Assembly: GCF_004153225.1 (NCBI RefSeq)
Contig: NZ_SEMB01000025.1
Location: 1 to 48,016, forward strand
Direction of reading: 5' to 3'
Length of the DNA stretch: 48,016 nucleotides
Source: Sporolactobacillus sp. THM7-7
Lineage (GTDB): Bacteria; Bacillota; Bacilli; Bacillales; Sporolactobacillaceae
Part shown: in pieces, positions 8,107 to 17,732 of the stretch
How the letters are laid out: each line of letters starts with the position of its first letter
Position numbering within the stretch: the stretch's first letter is position 1
Notes under the pieces: model-generated
Seen by the model: only the letters and a program-made list of their open reading frames with translations
What the model was told of the DNA's origin: nothing
Database searches by the model: none
Translations under genes and position numbers: made by a program

Positions 8107-9672
8107 TTAGTAAATCAGTTTCCAATTATTGTTTACGGTTGCTTTGATCACTTTTTTCTCTAAAATCTCATTGGCTATGATTTCAGTTACGTCGATCGGA
8201 ATGTCTTTGATTACCGGCTTATTGCGGAACATGAAGTAGTTTCCGCCTCCTCCGGCTCGGTAGTTGTTCATCACGACGTCATAGGTCCCCTTTCTCTCGA
8301 CCGGCTTGCCGCGATACGTCAGCTCAGTAATTCGACGGCCTTCAGGTTTAGAGATGTCGATCACGTAGTCGATGCCTTCCCACATGTCATAATTATAGTG
8401 CTGTGGTTTTGGCGTGGTAAAAGCGTCGCTCACCTCGATCGAACCGCCGCTATACTGCTTAAAGTAGGAAGCCGAACGCTCGAGCGCCTCCAGCATGTCG
8501 CAGCCGCTGATTCGAATGACTTTCAACGTGTTCGGATAGATGTAATTGGCGACAATGTCGCGCATGGAAACATCCGGGGGAAGCCCTGGCGATTCATTGC
8601 TGAACAGGGCTGTTGATGAGATGTCCGCACCGGATACCTTCATTTGCAGACGGTTGATGAATTCGATCAGCGGATGATCGTGCGTCCGGACGTCCATCGG
8701 ATCGCTCACACGCATATCGCCGTCAATTTTGCCCAGCGGCTGATCGAGCCACTTCTGCGCGTCCTGTTCATACGCGTCAGTTAGCTGAAGAAGCGTTTTA
8801 TCTTCCGGGACGCCTTCTATTGAGATCAGTTCCGAAAATTTTTCCGCTATCGTCCAATGACCGCGCTCCCGCTCCAGTTCCAGAGTCACTTTGCCGAGGA
8901 AAGCTCCATTGCATCCCGGCTGAACCACCGTCACGCCGTTGACGGCCGCACCGCTGATTTTCCGGTGCTGGTGCCCGGTCAGAAGCACGTCAATATCTGG
9001 GACTTCTCGGCACAATTGATAGCCTTGATTTTCCCCGGTCAGCTTCTCGGTAGGCTCGCCGCTCCTGAGGTCGCATTCAAACCCGCCGTGATAGGAGACG
9101 ACGACGATATCCGCTTTTTCTTTCTCGCGCAGTTCGGGCACCCATTTTTTTGCCGTCTCAACCGGGTCCGCAAACCGTATCCCCCGGATATGTTCCGGTT
9201 TCTCCCAATAGGGTATGTATTTTGTCGTTAACCCAAGCACAGCCACTCGGAGCCCGTTCTCAAAGATTTTTATAATAAACGGTTTGCCATAGTACGGTTC
9301 ACCGGTTTCCCGATCAAGGATGTTAGCTGCGATCCATGGAAAAGCAGAATCTTTTACTGCGCCGGTCAGTATCTTTTGTCCGAAATTAAATTCATGATTG
9401 CCGAATACGGCGCAATCGTAGCCGAGGCGGTTATTCAGTACCGGCATCGGATTCGGCCGCCTGCGGTCAAAACGGGCATAGTAATAAAGCAGCGGCGTCC
9501 CCTGAATCATGTCTCCGTTATCGACGAGCAGAATGTTCGACCGCTCCGCCCTTTCCCGCTCGATAAGTGTCGCGATTTTTCCGACACCCACATCTTTTCG
9601 CTCATTGTTTCCATAGCTGATCGGGTAAATATGCCCGTGTACATCGCTCGTCTCCAAAATGACCAGTTTCAT
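8107..9672 (-). CDS. 5'-nucleotidase / 2',3'-cyclic phosphodiesterase family metallophosphatase
   Basis: Calcineurin-like phosphoesterase with a C-terminal 5'-nucleotidase domain, 521 residues, likely acting on nucleotides or nucleotide sugars. Metal-binding motifs are D10-V-H12, D51-N-G-D54, G-N92-H93-E and the HGGFE and GHQH segments. The substrate domain runs from about residue 330 and includes [13 protein letters not shown]. There is no signal peptide or wall anchor, so it appears cytoplasmic, unlike secreted YfkN or UshA. GGAGGT lies ten bases upstream of the ATG; a closer GGAGG is only one base away. It is transcribed first in the pair with ung. Substrate is uncertain. Confidence 0.85.
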   Translation of the reverse strand: MKLVILETSDVHGHIYPISYGNNERKDVGVGKIATLIERERAERSNILLVDNGDMIQGTPLLYYYARFDRRRPNPMPVLNNRLGYDCAVFGNHEFNFGQKILTGAVKDSAFPWIAANILDRETGEPYYGKPFIIKIFENGLRVAVLGLTTKYIPYWEKPEHIRGIRFADPVETAKKWVPELREKEKADIVVVSYHGGFECDLRSGEPTEKLTGENQGYQLCREVPDIDVLLTGHQHRKISGAAVNGVTVVQPGCNGAFLGKVTLELERERGHWTIAEKFSELISIEGVPEDKTLLQLTDAYEQDAQKWLDQPLGKIDGDMRVSDPMDVRTHDHPLIEFINRLQMKVSGADISSTALFSNESPGLPPDVSMRDIVANYIYPNTLKVIRISGCDMLEALERSASYFKQYSGGSIEVSDAFTTPKPQHYNYDMWEGIDYVIDISKPEGRRITELTYRGKPVERKGTYDVVMNNYRAGGGGNYFMFRNKPVIKDIPIDVTEIIANEILEKKVIKATVNNNWKLIY

Positions 9673-9845
9673 TCCTCCGCCGACCTCCGATCTTCCTCTT
9701 TTATACTACCATGTTATTCATACCGTGTGCCACAAAAGTTACGGGAGGAAGCCGACACGAAAAAACAAAGGGATCGTTTAGCCGTATATGAAAAAACCCT
9801 ATTGATTGTTGTGCAAATATAAAGCCAAAAACAAGCGGTAAAATC
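9673..9845. other. Intergenic half between divergent nucleotidase and pbpC genes
   Basis: No gene is supported. The minus strand has TATAAA near 9700-9705 that could serve the nucleotidase-ung pair, without a good -35 box. The remainder is AT-rich. Confidence 0.4.
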
Positions 9846-9873
9846 TTTTCACCTTCTGCCAATCATTTATAAT
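9846..9873 (+). promoter_or_regulatory. Likely pbpC promoter
   Basis: Perfect TATAAT at 9868-9873 with TTTTCA (9846-9851) 16 bases upstream, a four-of-six match. The leader to the TTG start is about 95 bases. Confidence 0.5.
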
Positions 9874-9975
9874 GGTTAAGAGAGGCATTTCGCGTCGAAT
9901 GGAAAATATCAGCCCCAATCGAAGACCATACGTGATACGACAATCAGCCTGTTCAGGGCATATGGAGGTTTTTCT

Positions 9976-12000
9976 TTGAAGCGACTTCGTAGTTACTCAG
10001 TATGCGTTTTTCTTATTCTCTTGACTGTGACCCTGCTCGCCGGCTGCGGCGGACAGGACACAACACCGGAAGATCGATTCCAGTCTTACGTTAATGCCTG
10101 GAAGAATCAAAATTTTTCCAAAATGTACGGATACCTCTCGAAGAAATCACAGAAAGCGATCAGCAAATCCGATTTTATCGCCCGTTATGAAAGAATCTAT
10201 GACGGTATCGAAGCCGGGAAGCTGTCCGTTCATGCGAAAAAAACGGATGAGAATAAAGAAGGCACTGTCCCTTTTAAAGCGACGCTCCCGACCGTTGCCG
10301 GCCCCGCCAGGTTTTCGGAATCCGTCCATCTGACTAAGGAGACACGCGGGGATAAAGAAAACTGGTACATAGACTGGAAACCTTCCCTGATCTTGCCGAA
10401 GATGACTGGCGAAGACAAAGTCAGTGTTGAAACTTTGCCAAGCGAGCGTGGGGAAATTCTCGACCGCAACGGACGGCCGCTGGCTATGAACGGAACCGCC
10501 TCCCGAATCGATGTCATTCCCGGTAAACTCGGTTCCGGAGACAAGCGTGCCCGGACGATCGCGCAAATTGCCGAGCGGCTTGGCGTGACAAAGCAGCAAA
10601 TTAACGATGCACTCAGCGCTTCGTGGGTGAAAGACGACAGCCTTGTCCCGATCAAAACCATCGATGCATCCCGTACAGATTTAGTAAGCGAGGTGACGCA
10701 GCTGCCCGGCGTGGTTAAAACGGATGTCGATAGCCGCGTCTATCCGGACAAGGAAGCGAGCGCCCATCTGACCGGTTACGTCGGGCCGATTACCGCCGAG
10801 CTGCTGAAAAAACATCCGAACGAAGGCTACAATGATCAGTCCGAAATCGGGCGGACCGGCCTGGAACAGATTTTTGAAAAACAGCTTCGCCGGCAAGACG
10901 GCGCGGTCATTCATATTGTCGATCCAACCGGCGCAGAAAAATCGGTCGTCGCGCAAAAAGAACCTAAAGACGGCCAGGACGTGCAGCTGACGATCGACCG
11001 GCGAGTCCAGGATGCCTTGTACAATGAACTGAAAAAAGAAGCCGGAACGGGTGTCGCGATCGATCCGAAAACGGGTGACGTCCTCGGTCTTGTCAGCGCT
11101 CCGTCCTATAATCCGAACGACTTTGTTTTCGGCCTGTCATCAGGCGATTACAACAAACTGAGCAAGGATCCGAAAAAACCGCTTCTCAATCGTTTCACTG
11201 CCGCATCGGCTCCGGGTTCAACATTCAAACCAGTTACGGCGGCGATCGCACTTAACCGCAGCGCCATCGATCCTGGAAAAGAAGTTCCGATTAACGGTAA
11301 AAAGTGGCAGGCGAACAAATCATGGGGAGACTATTACGTCACGCGCCTTGACAGCGCCCCAAAAGTCGATATGGAAAAAGCGCTCTACCTTTCCGACAAT
11401 ATCTACTTTGCCCAGACGGCACTTAAGATTGGCGGCGATCATTTTGCGGCTGACAGTAAAAAATTCGGATTCGGCGAAGCTCTCCCGATTCCCTATCCGG
11501 TGCAGAAATCATCGCTTTCCCGCAGCGGAAAACTGAACGAATCGACGCTGCTGGCGAACTCCGGATACGGCCAGGGTCAAGTCCAGGTCAATCCGCTGCA
11601 TCTGTCGCTTATTTACTCTGCCTTCGTCAACGATGGCAGCATCATCAAACCGCGGCTTGTTAAAACCGACGCGGCTCCTGAATTCTGGAAGAAACAGGCG
11701 ATGTCCAAAGAGACCGCCCAGCTCATCAGCAAAGACCTGGTTCAGGTTATCGAGAACCCGGCGGGAACTGCCCGGAATGCCAGAATCAGCGGGGTGACGC
11801 TCGCCGGGAAAACCGGAACCCCGGAATTTAAGAATAAACAAGGCGGATCCGGCCGGGAAAACGGGTGGTTTGTCGCCTATAATACAAAAAATCCAAAACT
11901 GATGGTGACAATGGTCGTCGAAAATACTCAGGATCGGGGCGGAAGCCATGCCGTCACATCCAAAGTGAAAAATGTGTTTCAAAAAATATTCAAACCTTGA
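9976..12000 (+). CDS. pbpC: Class B penicillin-binding protein, PBP3-like lipoprotein
   Basis: Peptidoglycan transpeptidase of 674 residues anchored as a lipoprotein: the signal helix ends in LLAGC with C24 as the lipidated residue. Domains in order are an NTF2-like MecA-N region (about 30-145), the PBP dimerisation domain (about 160-320, with ERGEILDRNGRPLA) and the transpeptidase domain. The active serine is S415 in the STFK motif, followed by S473-D-N and K612-T-G-T. B. subtilis PbpC is 668 residues. The start is TTG with GGAGG seven bases upstream. It is monocistronic. The family includes low-affinity, beta-lactam-tolerant members such as MecA; whether this one has low affinity cannot be read here. 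Confidence 0.93.
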   Translation: MKRLRSYSVCVFLILLTVTLLAGCGGQDTTPEDRFQSYVNAWKNQNFSKMYGYLSKKSQKAISKSDFIARYERIYDGIEAGKLSVHAKKTDENKEGTVPFKATLPTVAGPARFSESVHLTKETRGDKENWYIDWKPSLILPKMTGEDKVSVETLPSERGEILDRNGRPLAMNGTASRIDVIPGKLGSGDKRARTIAQIAERLGVTKQQINDALSASWVKDDSLVPIKTIDASRTDLVSEVTQLPGVVKTDVDSRVYPDKEASAHLTGYVGPITAELLKKHPNEGYNDQSEIGRTGLEQIFEKQLRRQDGAVIHIVDPTGAEKSVVAQKEPKDGQDVQLTIDRRVQDALYNELKKEAGTGVAIDPKTGDVLGLVSAPSYNPNDFVFGLSSGDYNKLSKDPKKPLLNRFTAASAPGSTFKPVTAAIALNRSAIDPGKEVPINGKKWQANKSWGDYYVTRLDSAPKVDMEKALYLSDNIYFAQTALKIGGDHFAADSKKFGFGEALPIPYPVQKSSLSRSGKLNESTLLANSGYGQGQVQVNPLHLSLIYSAFVNDGSIIKPRLVKTDAAPEFWKKQAMSKETAQLISKDLVQVIENPAGTARNARISGVTLAGKTGTPEFKNKQGGSGRENGWFVAYNTKNPKLMVTMVVENTQDRGGSHAVTSKVKNVFQKIFKP

Positions 12001-12129
12001 TCGCATCTATACCGGAAATCAGCTGAAAAACCTTAGCTGAAGTCAGTCTGCCCGAGAATGTGCTGTAATGATCATATAATTGAGGATGTTCGTCATCGAA
12101 GAACCACGTGAATCGTTAACAAAATAAAG

Positions 12130-12175
12130 AAAAGGACGGTCAGGGAGCCGCAAAGCTCTCTGACCGTCCTTTTTT
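12130..12175. terminator. Strong intrinsic terminator after pbpC, also facing ptsI
   Basis: A 15-bp stem GGACGGTCAG-GGAGC pairs with GCTCTCTGACCGTCC with one G-T pair and a seven-base loop. T-runs follow on both strands, so it may also end the ptsHI transcript. Confidence 0.92.
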
Positions 12176-12179
12176 ATAT

Positions 12180-12352
12180 AGGCTTTGTTAATGGATATTG
12201 TTGATTAACACGACATTCACTCGCTTTCCGCGGGCGATCCGTGAGCCTCCTCGCTCGAAAAACCTCGCTGCGGGGGCTCACCTGGCTCGCTTTTTCCGCA
12301 AGAGTCTCGTGAATTTCGCTAAAAATAAACAACCTTATTTAACGTAGCCTTC
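12180..12352. mobile_element. MITE-like palindromic intergenic element, copy 1
   Basis: About 173 bp bounded by imperfect terminal inverted repeats of about 28 bp: the left end AGGCTTTGTTAATG and, on the other strand, the right end AGGCTACGTTAAAT. The interior holds CGCTTTCCGCGGGCG, GGCTCACCTGGCTCGCT and GAGTCTCG, shared with the second copy at 14574-14791. No coding capacity is seen. Similar short GC-rich palindromic elements occur in other Bacillales genomes, to my recollection. Confidence 0.6.
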
Positions 12353-12361
12353 ACACAAAAC

Positions 12362-14080
12362 TCAGATCATATTCGTTTTGACATATTCGACGACTTCTTC
12401 CGCCGTATCCAGCTTTAAGAAGTTTTCTTTATGCTGCTTCAGTTCTTCCTGGGACAGTTTCAGCATCTGGCTTCTTGCCGGCAGAATCGATGTTGCGCTC
12501 ATGCTGAATTCATCAAGCCCCAGAGCCAGAAGCAGCGGAATCGCGATGGTGTCTCCGGCCATTTCGCCGCACATCCCGGCCCAGCGTCCTTCCTGATGAG
12601 CCGCATCGATCACGTGGCTGATGAGACGAAGAACGGATGGGTTGCATGGCTGATACAGATAGGATACGTGTTCATTCATCCGATCCGCAGCCATTGTATA
12701 CTGAATCAGATCGTTCGTGCCGATGCTAAAGAAATCGGCTTCCTTAGCAAAACGGTCGGCCAGCACGGCGGCAGCAGGGATTTCCATCATCATGCCGACT
12801 TCAATGTCGTCGGACACTTTTGTGCCGGCTTGCGTCAGCTTATCCTTTTCTTCAAAAAGAATCTTCTTGGCCTCCCGCAGTTCGCCGACTGTCGCGATCA
12901 TCGGGAACATGATTTGCAGCTTGCCGTACACGCTCGCTCTCAGCAAAGCACGCAGCTGGGTACGGAAGATATCCTGGCGTTCCAGGCAGAGACGAATCGC
13001 CCGGAATCCGAGGAACGGATTCATTTCTTCCGGAAGCGGCAGGTAGCTCAGCTTCTTGTCGCCGCCGATATCCAGCGTTCGAATGACGACCGGCTTGCCG
13101 TCCATTTTTTCCAGAACGGCCTTATATGCTTCGAACTGCTCGTCTTCCGTCGGCAGGTTGTCACGGCCCATATAGAGAAACTCCGTGCGGTAGAGGCCGA
13201 TCGCTTCGGCTCCATGATTGACCGCGCCGTCCGCGTCTCCCGGATTCCCGATGTTCGCCCCGAGAATCACGTGAGCCTCGTCCTTTGTCCGGGTCGGCTT
13301 ATGGACAAGCTTCTTCCACTCTTCCTGCTGTTCTTTAAAAGCCGCCTGTTTCTTCTGGTATTCTTCAATTTGTTCGGGCGTCGGGTCGAGAATCACTTCG
13401 CCGTTCAGCCCGTCGACGATCGCCAGCTCGCCTTCTTTCGCTTTTCCCATGACCGTCTTTGTGCCGACAACGGCCGGAATTTCCATCGAGCGCGACATGA
13501 TTGCCGAATGCGACGTACGGCCGCCAATATCCGTGGCGAATCCCTTGACGTATTTCCGATTCAGCTGCGCCGTATCGGACGGCGTCAAATCTTCAGCAAT
13601 AATGACGGTTTCTTCCGTAATACTGGCCGGAGATGTAAAGGAGACGCCGAGCAGATGAGCCAGCAGACGTTTCGACACATCGCGCACATCGGCCGCTCTC
13701 TCCTGCATGTACTGATTGTCTTTCATGCTCTCAAAAGTCTGGATGAAAAATTTGGACACATCATCCAGAGCCGCTTCAGCACTCAATTCTTCATTCTCAA
13801 TCTTATTCTGAATCGCTCCGACAAATTCCGGATCGCTCAGGAACATCAGATGAGCCGCGAAGACTTCCGCCTTATCCTTGCCTAGCTCTCTTTCCGCCGT
13901 TTCCTTGATTTTTGTCAATTCGCTCTTGGAGACTTCCAGAGCTCGATCCAGTTTCTTTTTTTCCGCTTCTTTATCGCTGACGGTCTTGCGTTCAAAAGAT
14001 AAATCAGGATTTTTCAGAATGAATGTCTTCGCAATGGCAATACCCGATGATGCGGCAATACCCTTTATCTTTTCTGTCAT
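12362..14080 (-). CDS. ptsI: PTS enzyme I (phosphoenolpyruvate-protein phosphotransferase)
   Basis: Cytoplasmic first enzyme of the sugar phosphotransferase system; it takes phosphate from PEP on a histidine and passes it to HPr. The 572 residues match the family. The HPr-binding and phosphohistidine domain carries [10 protein letters not shown] (His near 190). The PEP-binding TIM barrel has [37 protein letters not shown] and MCGEMAGD with its catalytic cysteine. Its start overlaps the ptsH stop as ATGA, typical of the ptsHI operon. The hairpin at 12130-12175 probably ends the transcript. Confidence 0.98.
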   Translation of the reverse strand: MTEKIKGIAASSGIAIAKTFILKNPDLSFERKTVSDKEAEKKKLDRALEVSKSELTKIKETAERELGKDKAEVFAAHLMFLSDPEFVGAIQNKIENEELSAEAALDDVSKFFIQTFESMKDNQYMQERAADVRDVSKRLLAHLLGVSFTSPASITEETVIIAEDLTPSDTAQLNRKYVKGFATDIGGRTSHSAIMSRSMEIPAVVGTKTVMGKAKEGELAIVDGLNGEVILDPTPEQIEEYQKKQAAFKEQQEEWKKLVHKPTRTKDEAHVILGANIGNPGDADGAVNHGAEAIGLYRTEFLYMGRDNLPTEDEQFEAYKAVLEKMDGKPVVIRTLDIGGDKKLSYLPLPEEMNPFLGFRAIRLCLERQDIFRTQLRALLRASVYGKLQIMFPMIATVGELREAKKILFEEKDKLTQAGTKVSDDIEVGMMMEIPAAAVLADRFAKEADFFSIGTNDLIQYTMAADRMNEHVSYLYQPCNPSVLRLISHVIDAAHQEGRWAGMCGEMAGDTIAIPLLLALGLDEFSMSATSILPARSQMLKLSQEELKQHKENFLKLDTAEEVVEYVKTNMI

Positions 14081-14352
14081 GATTCTGGTTCACCCAACCC
14101 TTCAGATTTGAATATTTCAGTGATACCGGCAATCGCTTCTTCTTCGTCGGGGCCTTCGGCGATAACTTTTATCCGGGTATTTTGCCGAATACCCATAGAC
14201 ATCACACCCATAATCGATTTCAGATTCGCCTTACGGCCGTTAAAATCGATGGTTAATTCCGAACCGTACTGGCCGGCCTTATGGACAAGCAAAGTGGCCG
14301 GACGAGCATGGATACCGGCTTCATTCGTAACCGTGAATATTTTCTCCGCCAT
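14077..14352 (-). CDS. ptsH: PTS phosphocarrier protein HPr
   Basis: Phosphate carrier between enzyme I and sugar-specific EII proteins and, in Firmicutes, the CcpA co-repressor when phosphorylated on serine. The 91-residue protein has H15 in GIHARPAT and S46 in LKSIMGVMS, both exactly at the canonical positions. That numbering fixes the start at the ATG of MAEKIF, with GAGGGG about six bases upstream; an upstream in-frame ATG has no ribosome site. It carries a slightly extended acidic C-terminus (GLGEPES). It is first gene of ptsHI, followed by a 4-base overlap. Confidence 0.98.
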   Translation of the reverse strand: MAEKIFTVTNEAGIHARPATLLVHKAGQYGSELTIDFNGRKANLKSIMGVMSMGIRQNTRIKVIAEGPDEEEAIAGITEIFKSEGLGEPES

Positions 14353-14408
14353 GTTCTGTCCCCTCAAATTTTACATCCATTGCATGTTTCTCCAATAAAA
14401 CCACAATC

Positions 14409-14446
14409 ATTATAGCAAGGAACCTAAAGCATTGAAAGCGAGTACA
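14409..14446 (-). promoter_or_regulatory. ptsHI promoter with overlapping cre-like site
   Basis: On the minus strand the -10 is an extended TGCTATAAT (TATAAT at 14409-14414), 17 bases from TTTCAA at 14432-14437. On the plus strand TGAAAGCGAGTACA (14433-14446) matches the CcpA cre consensus at all but one specified position, and it covers the -35 box. CcpA control is therefore plausible. The leader is about 50 bases. Confidence 0.55.
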
Positions 14447-14573
14447 TGAAAATTTGTAATAACCGTCACATTTTCTGTTTGAAATTTTTTTCTTAAAAAA
14501 CTAGGCAGATTCTGTTTAGGGTCTTCCATTTCCCCTTTGATTCAGAAACAGCTCTCACGTTATTTATTTTTGC

Positions 14574-14791
14574 GGGCTCTGTTAAACTTTAATATTGCTT
14601 GATACGGTTTTTCATGCAGTTGACGCTTCAGCGTTCGCTTTTCGCGGTCGATCTGGAGTTCCTTGGCTCTCCTAAAAGAGGGTGCCGCCTACTGGAGCTC
14701 ACCTGGCTCGCTGATCCCGCTGGAGTCTCGCGCTTCGCGTCGCTAACCTCTGTCCATCTGCAAAAAACAACATTTGATTGAAACATAGCCT
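14574..14791. mobile_element. MITE-like palindromic intergenic element, copy 2
   Basis: About 218 bp with the same end signature as copy 1 (GGGCTCTGTTAAAC at the left; AGGCTATGTTTCAA on the opposite strand at the right). It shares the interior GCTCACCTGGCTCGCT and GGAGTCTCG. It ends 18 bases from the fruA stop codon. With copy 1 it brackets ptsHI in the same orientation. Confidence 0.6.
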
Positions 14792-14808
14792 ATTTGTAAA
14801 AGTTTCAG

Positions 14809-16722
14809 TCAGGCGGCCTTTTTTTCCTTCGACAGCTCTTCTTTGGTCAGCGGTTTTTTCCAGAAACCGTAAATCAGAGCGGTGACAACGGAACCGATAA
14901 TAATCGCCAATGCATAAAGCCAGGCGTTACCGTCGACAAGCGGAATGACAAAGATACCGCCGTGCGGGGGCCTCAAGCCGATTCCAAAGAGAAGAGAGAG
15001 GCTGCCTGCGATCGCCGACCCGATCGTCGTTGACACAACGACACGCAGTGGGTCGGCTGCGCCGAACGGAATCGCCCCTTCAGAAATGAACGCCGCACCG
15101 AGTACGTAGGCCACCTTTCCGGTATCTCGCTGAGCCCGGGTAAATTTATTGGCGAATAACGTGGTCGAAAGCGCCATGCCGAGCGGCGGCACCATACCGC
15201 CGGCCATGACCGCGGCCTGCGGATAGAAGTTGCCGGCACTGATCATGGCGATCCCGAACGTAAAAGCAATTTTATTGAACGGACCGCCCAGGTCAACACC
15301 CATCATCCCGCCGAGGATTAGACCGAGCAGTACGAGATTGCCGGTTCCAAGACTGCCGAGCCAGGCGATCAGCGCGCTCATAAGTGCGCTGATCGGCTGG
15401 TTGATCAGGAACATCAGGCTGCCGGTGGCGAAGATGCCGAGCAACGGATAAATCAGAACGGGTTTCAACCCGTCAAGCGACTGCGGCCATTTCCGGAACA
15501 GCCATTTAATCAGCTGAACAATATATCCGGCCAGAAAACCGGCAATCAAACCACCGAGAAAGCCCGCATTGCCGGTGTAGGCCATCAGACCACCGATCAT
15601 CCCCGGCGCGAGGCCCGGACGGTCGGCGATACTCATCGCGATAAAGCCGGCGAGAATCGGAATCATGAGAAACATCGCATTGGCGTTGCCAATAAAGCGC
15701 AGCAAATCCGGAAAGTTTTGCACATCGTTCGGGCCGGCGATTGGCCGCGAATCGATACCGAACATATAGGAAATGGCGATCAAAATGCCGCCGCCGACGA
15801 CAAATGGCAGCATATACGTGATGCCGTTCATCAGGTTCTTGTAAATGCTCGGTCCTTTTTTTCCTGCACTTCCCTCCGTTTTTTCCGTCTGAGTACCTCC
15901 GCCTTCGTAAACCGGCGCTTTCCCTTCAAGAACCTGATGAATCAGCTCCTCGGGTTTGCGAATACCATCGGTCACCGGTACCTGAACGAGCGGCTTGCCC
16001 TTGAACGGCTCCACATCTATTTTAATGCTGGCGGCGACAATAATCCCTTTGGCCTTGTCGATTTCTTCCGGCTGCAGCTTATTCTTGATTCCGGTCGATC
16101 CATTTGTCTGTACCTTAATCGATACGCCCATCTCTTTGGCTTTCTGTTTGAGCGCGTCTGCCGCCATATACGTGTGCGCAATCCCGGTCGGACAGCCGGT
16201 CACGGCAAGGACGTCATAGCCTTCTTCGTTTTTTTTCGGAGCCTCTTCCGCAGCCACGTTTTTGCTGCCGGATTCCTCTTCTTCAAAAATATCAATGACT
16301 TCCTCAGCACTTTTCGCCTGCATCAGTTTTTCACGAAAATCCGGCTTAATCAGGAAAGTCGACAGCGTCGAGAGGGCTTCAAGATGTGTTGCATTCGCGC
16401 CGTCTTCCGCCGCGATCATGAAAAACAGATGCGCGGGCTGGCCGTCGAGCGATTCAAAATCCACCCCTTCTTTGGAGCGGCCAAAAGCGATGGCCGCCTT
16501 TTTCACCGCCGGCGTCTTTGAATGGGGGATGGCCACGCCGTCCCCGATACCTGTCGTGCTTTCGCTCTCCCGTTTATCAATCGCCGCCCGATAGGCGTCA
16601 AGGTCATTCAGTTTGCCTGCTTCATTCAGAGTATTCGCCAGTTCATCAAGCACGTCTTTTTTCGTTGTGCTTTTCAAGTCTAAATTTACGGTTGCTGCCG
16701 TGAGCAGGTCAGTCACTTTCAT
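14809..16722 (-). CDS. fruA: PTS fructose-specific EIIABC permease
   Basis: Imports fructose and phosphorylates it to fructose 1-phosphate. The single 637-residue chain holds EIIA (about 1-150, phosphohistidine H67 in AIPHSKT), EIIB (about 170-265, phosphocysteine C177 in TGCPTGIAHTYMAA) and a membrane EIIC domain from about 290 with PFVVGGG, LAPGMIGGLM, GVDLGGPFNKIAF and RPPHGG. The domain order and length match B. subtilis FruA. It lies 19 bases after fruK and is co-transcribed with it. GGGGGA lies about 11 bases before the ATG. Mannose- or mannitol-type specificity is unlikely given fruK next door. Confidence 0.95.
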   Translation of the reverse strand: MKVTDLLTAATVNLDLKSTTKKDVLDELANTLNEAGKLNDLDAYRAAIDKRESESTTGIGDGVAIPHSKTPAVKKAAIAFGRSKEGVDFESLDGQPAHLFFMIAAEDGANATHLEALSTLSTFLIKPDFREKLMQAKSAEEVIDIFEEEESGSKNVAAEEAPKKNEEGYDVLAVTGCPTGIAHTYMAADALKQKAKEMGVSIKVQTNGSTGIKNKLQPEEIDKAKGIIVAASIKIDVEPFKGKPLVQVPVTDGIRKPEELIHQVLEGKAPVYEGGGTQTEKTEGSAGKKGPSIYKNLMNGITYMLPFVVGGGILIAISYMFGIDSRPIAGPNDVQNFPDLLRFIGNANAMFLMIPILAGFIAMSIADRPGLAPGMIGGLMAYTGNAGFLGGLIAGFLAGYIVQLIKWLFRKWPQSLDGLKPVLIYPLLGIFATGSLMFLINQPISALMSALIAWLGSLGTGNLVLLGLILGGMMGVDLGGPFNKIAFTFGIAMISAGNFYPQAAVMAGGMVPPLGMALSTTLFANKFTRAQRDTGKVAYVLGAAFISEGAIPFGAADPLRVVVSTTIGSAIAGSLSLLFGIGLRPPHGGIFVIPLVDGNAWLYALAIIIGSVVTALIYGFWKKPLTKEELSKEKKAA

Positions 16723-16741
16723 TTTTTCTTTTCCCCCATTT

Positions 16742-17653
16742 CTAAATACTGCTTACATTCACCTGAGGCAGGAGCGCTTCGACTTCTTCTTTTGTACATA
16801 AATCAACGGAAAATGCGGTCGCGCTGCCGGAAGCCGCGCCTTTTTGAAAAGCCTTAAGAAAATCACCGCTTGCGGTATATTCGGAAAGGAAACCGCCAAC
16901 CATCGAATCACCGGCGCCAACCGAGTTTTTCAGTTTTCCTTTTGCCGGGGGTGCGTAAAGATACTGATCTTTGTCTATGTAGATGGCGCCCTTTCCGCCC
17001 ATAGAGACAATGACATGATCCACACCTTCGTCAACGAGCTGCCGGCCGTATTTTTTTACGTCATCAAACGATGCCACAGTCGCTCCAAAATAATCGCCCA
17101 GCTCCAGATGGTTCGGTTTCACAAGAAACGGTTTCGCGGAGACGACTTTCTTGAACGCTTCGCCGCTTGTATCGGCGATCACCTTGACTCCGGTGCCGGA
17201 AACCTTTTCGATCATTTCCTTATAGATAGTATCCGGAAGCGTCTTCGGTACGCTGCCGGAGAGCACAAGAAAATCTTCTCCGGTCAGATTTTCGAGTTTG
17301 GAAAAGAGCGCGTTCAGCTGCTGCCCTGTGATTTGGGGAGCAACGCCGTTGATTTCTGTTTCCGTGTCGCTTTTCAACTTGACATTGATCCGCGTGTCGC
17401 CGTCCACTTCGACAAAATCCGCATGAATGCCCTCTTTAGCCAGTTCATCCTTTATGAATTGCCCGGTGAACCCGCCGATGAAGCCGAGGCACTTCGACGC
17501 CGTTCCCAAGTGCTTCAGAACACGTGAAACATTGATTCCCTTACCCCCTGGCATTTTCCTGTCCGCTTTAACATGATTCAACTGACCGGCTTTAAAGTGG
17601 TCTACTTGCAGAAAGTAATCAATGGCCGGATTCAGTGTACATGTATAAATCAT
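16742..17653 (-). CDS. fruK: 1-phosphofructokinase
   Basis: Phosphorylates fructose 1-phosphate to fructose 1,6-bisphosphate, feeding glycolysis. The PfkB-family protein has 303 residues, with MPGGKGINVSRVLKHLG (34-50), GGFTGQFI, LSGSVP, VKPNHLEL and the catalytic motif GAGDSMVGG (D249 as base). It is first gene of fruK-fruA; GAGGGG lies eight bases before the ATG. In B. subtilis the order is fruR-fruK-fruA; here no DeoR-type fruR precedes it, and an independent promoter with a small inverted repeat lies upstream. Confidence 0.96.
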   Translation of the reverse strand: MIYTCTLNPAIDYFLQVDHFKAGQLNHVKADRKMPGGKGINVSRVLKHLGTASKCLGFIGGFTGQFIKDELAKEGIHADFVEVDGDTRINVKLKSDTETEINGVAPQITGQQLNALFSKLENLTGEDFLVLSGSVPKTLPDTIYKEMIEKVSGTGVKVIADTSGEAFKKVVSAKPFLVKPNHLELGDYFGATVASFDDVKKYGRQLVDEGVDHVIVSMGGKGAIYIDKDQYLYAPPAKGKLKNSVGAGDSMVGGFLSEYTASGDFLKAFQKGAASGSATAFSVDLCTKEEVEALLPQVNVSSI

Positions 17654-17679
17654 AAGTGATCCCCTCTATTCGTTTTTTA

Positions 17680-17732
17680 CCTCGTTTGAGGAAGCCGTAA
17701 GTCAATAATAGCAGTCCGTAAAAGTGTATCAA
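17680..17732 (-). promoter_or_regulatory. fruKA promoter and adjacent inverted repeat
   Basis: On the minus strand TTGATA (17727-17732), a 16-base spacer and TATTAT (17705-17710) preceded by TGC form a good SigA promoter. CCTCAAACGAGG (17680-17691), a 4-bp-arm inverted repeat, lies just downstream of the predicted start site and could be an operator. It does not match cre. Confidence 0.55.

Noticed and set aside
12431-13885. A 484-codon plus-strand frame opposite ptsI
   Set aside because: It is the antisense of a highly conserved gene, has no ribosome site and no recognisable domain.
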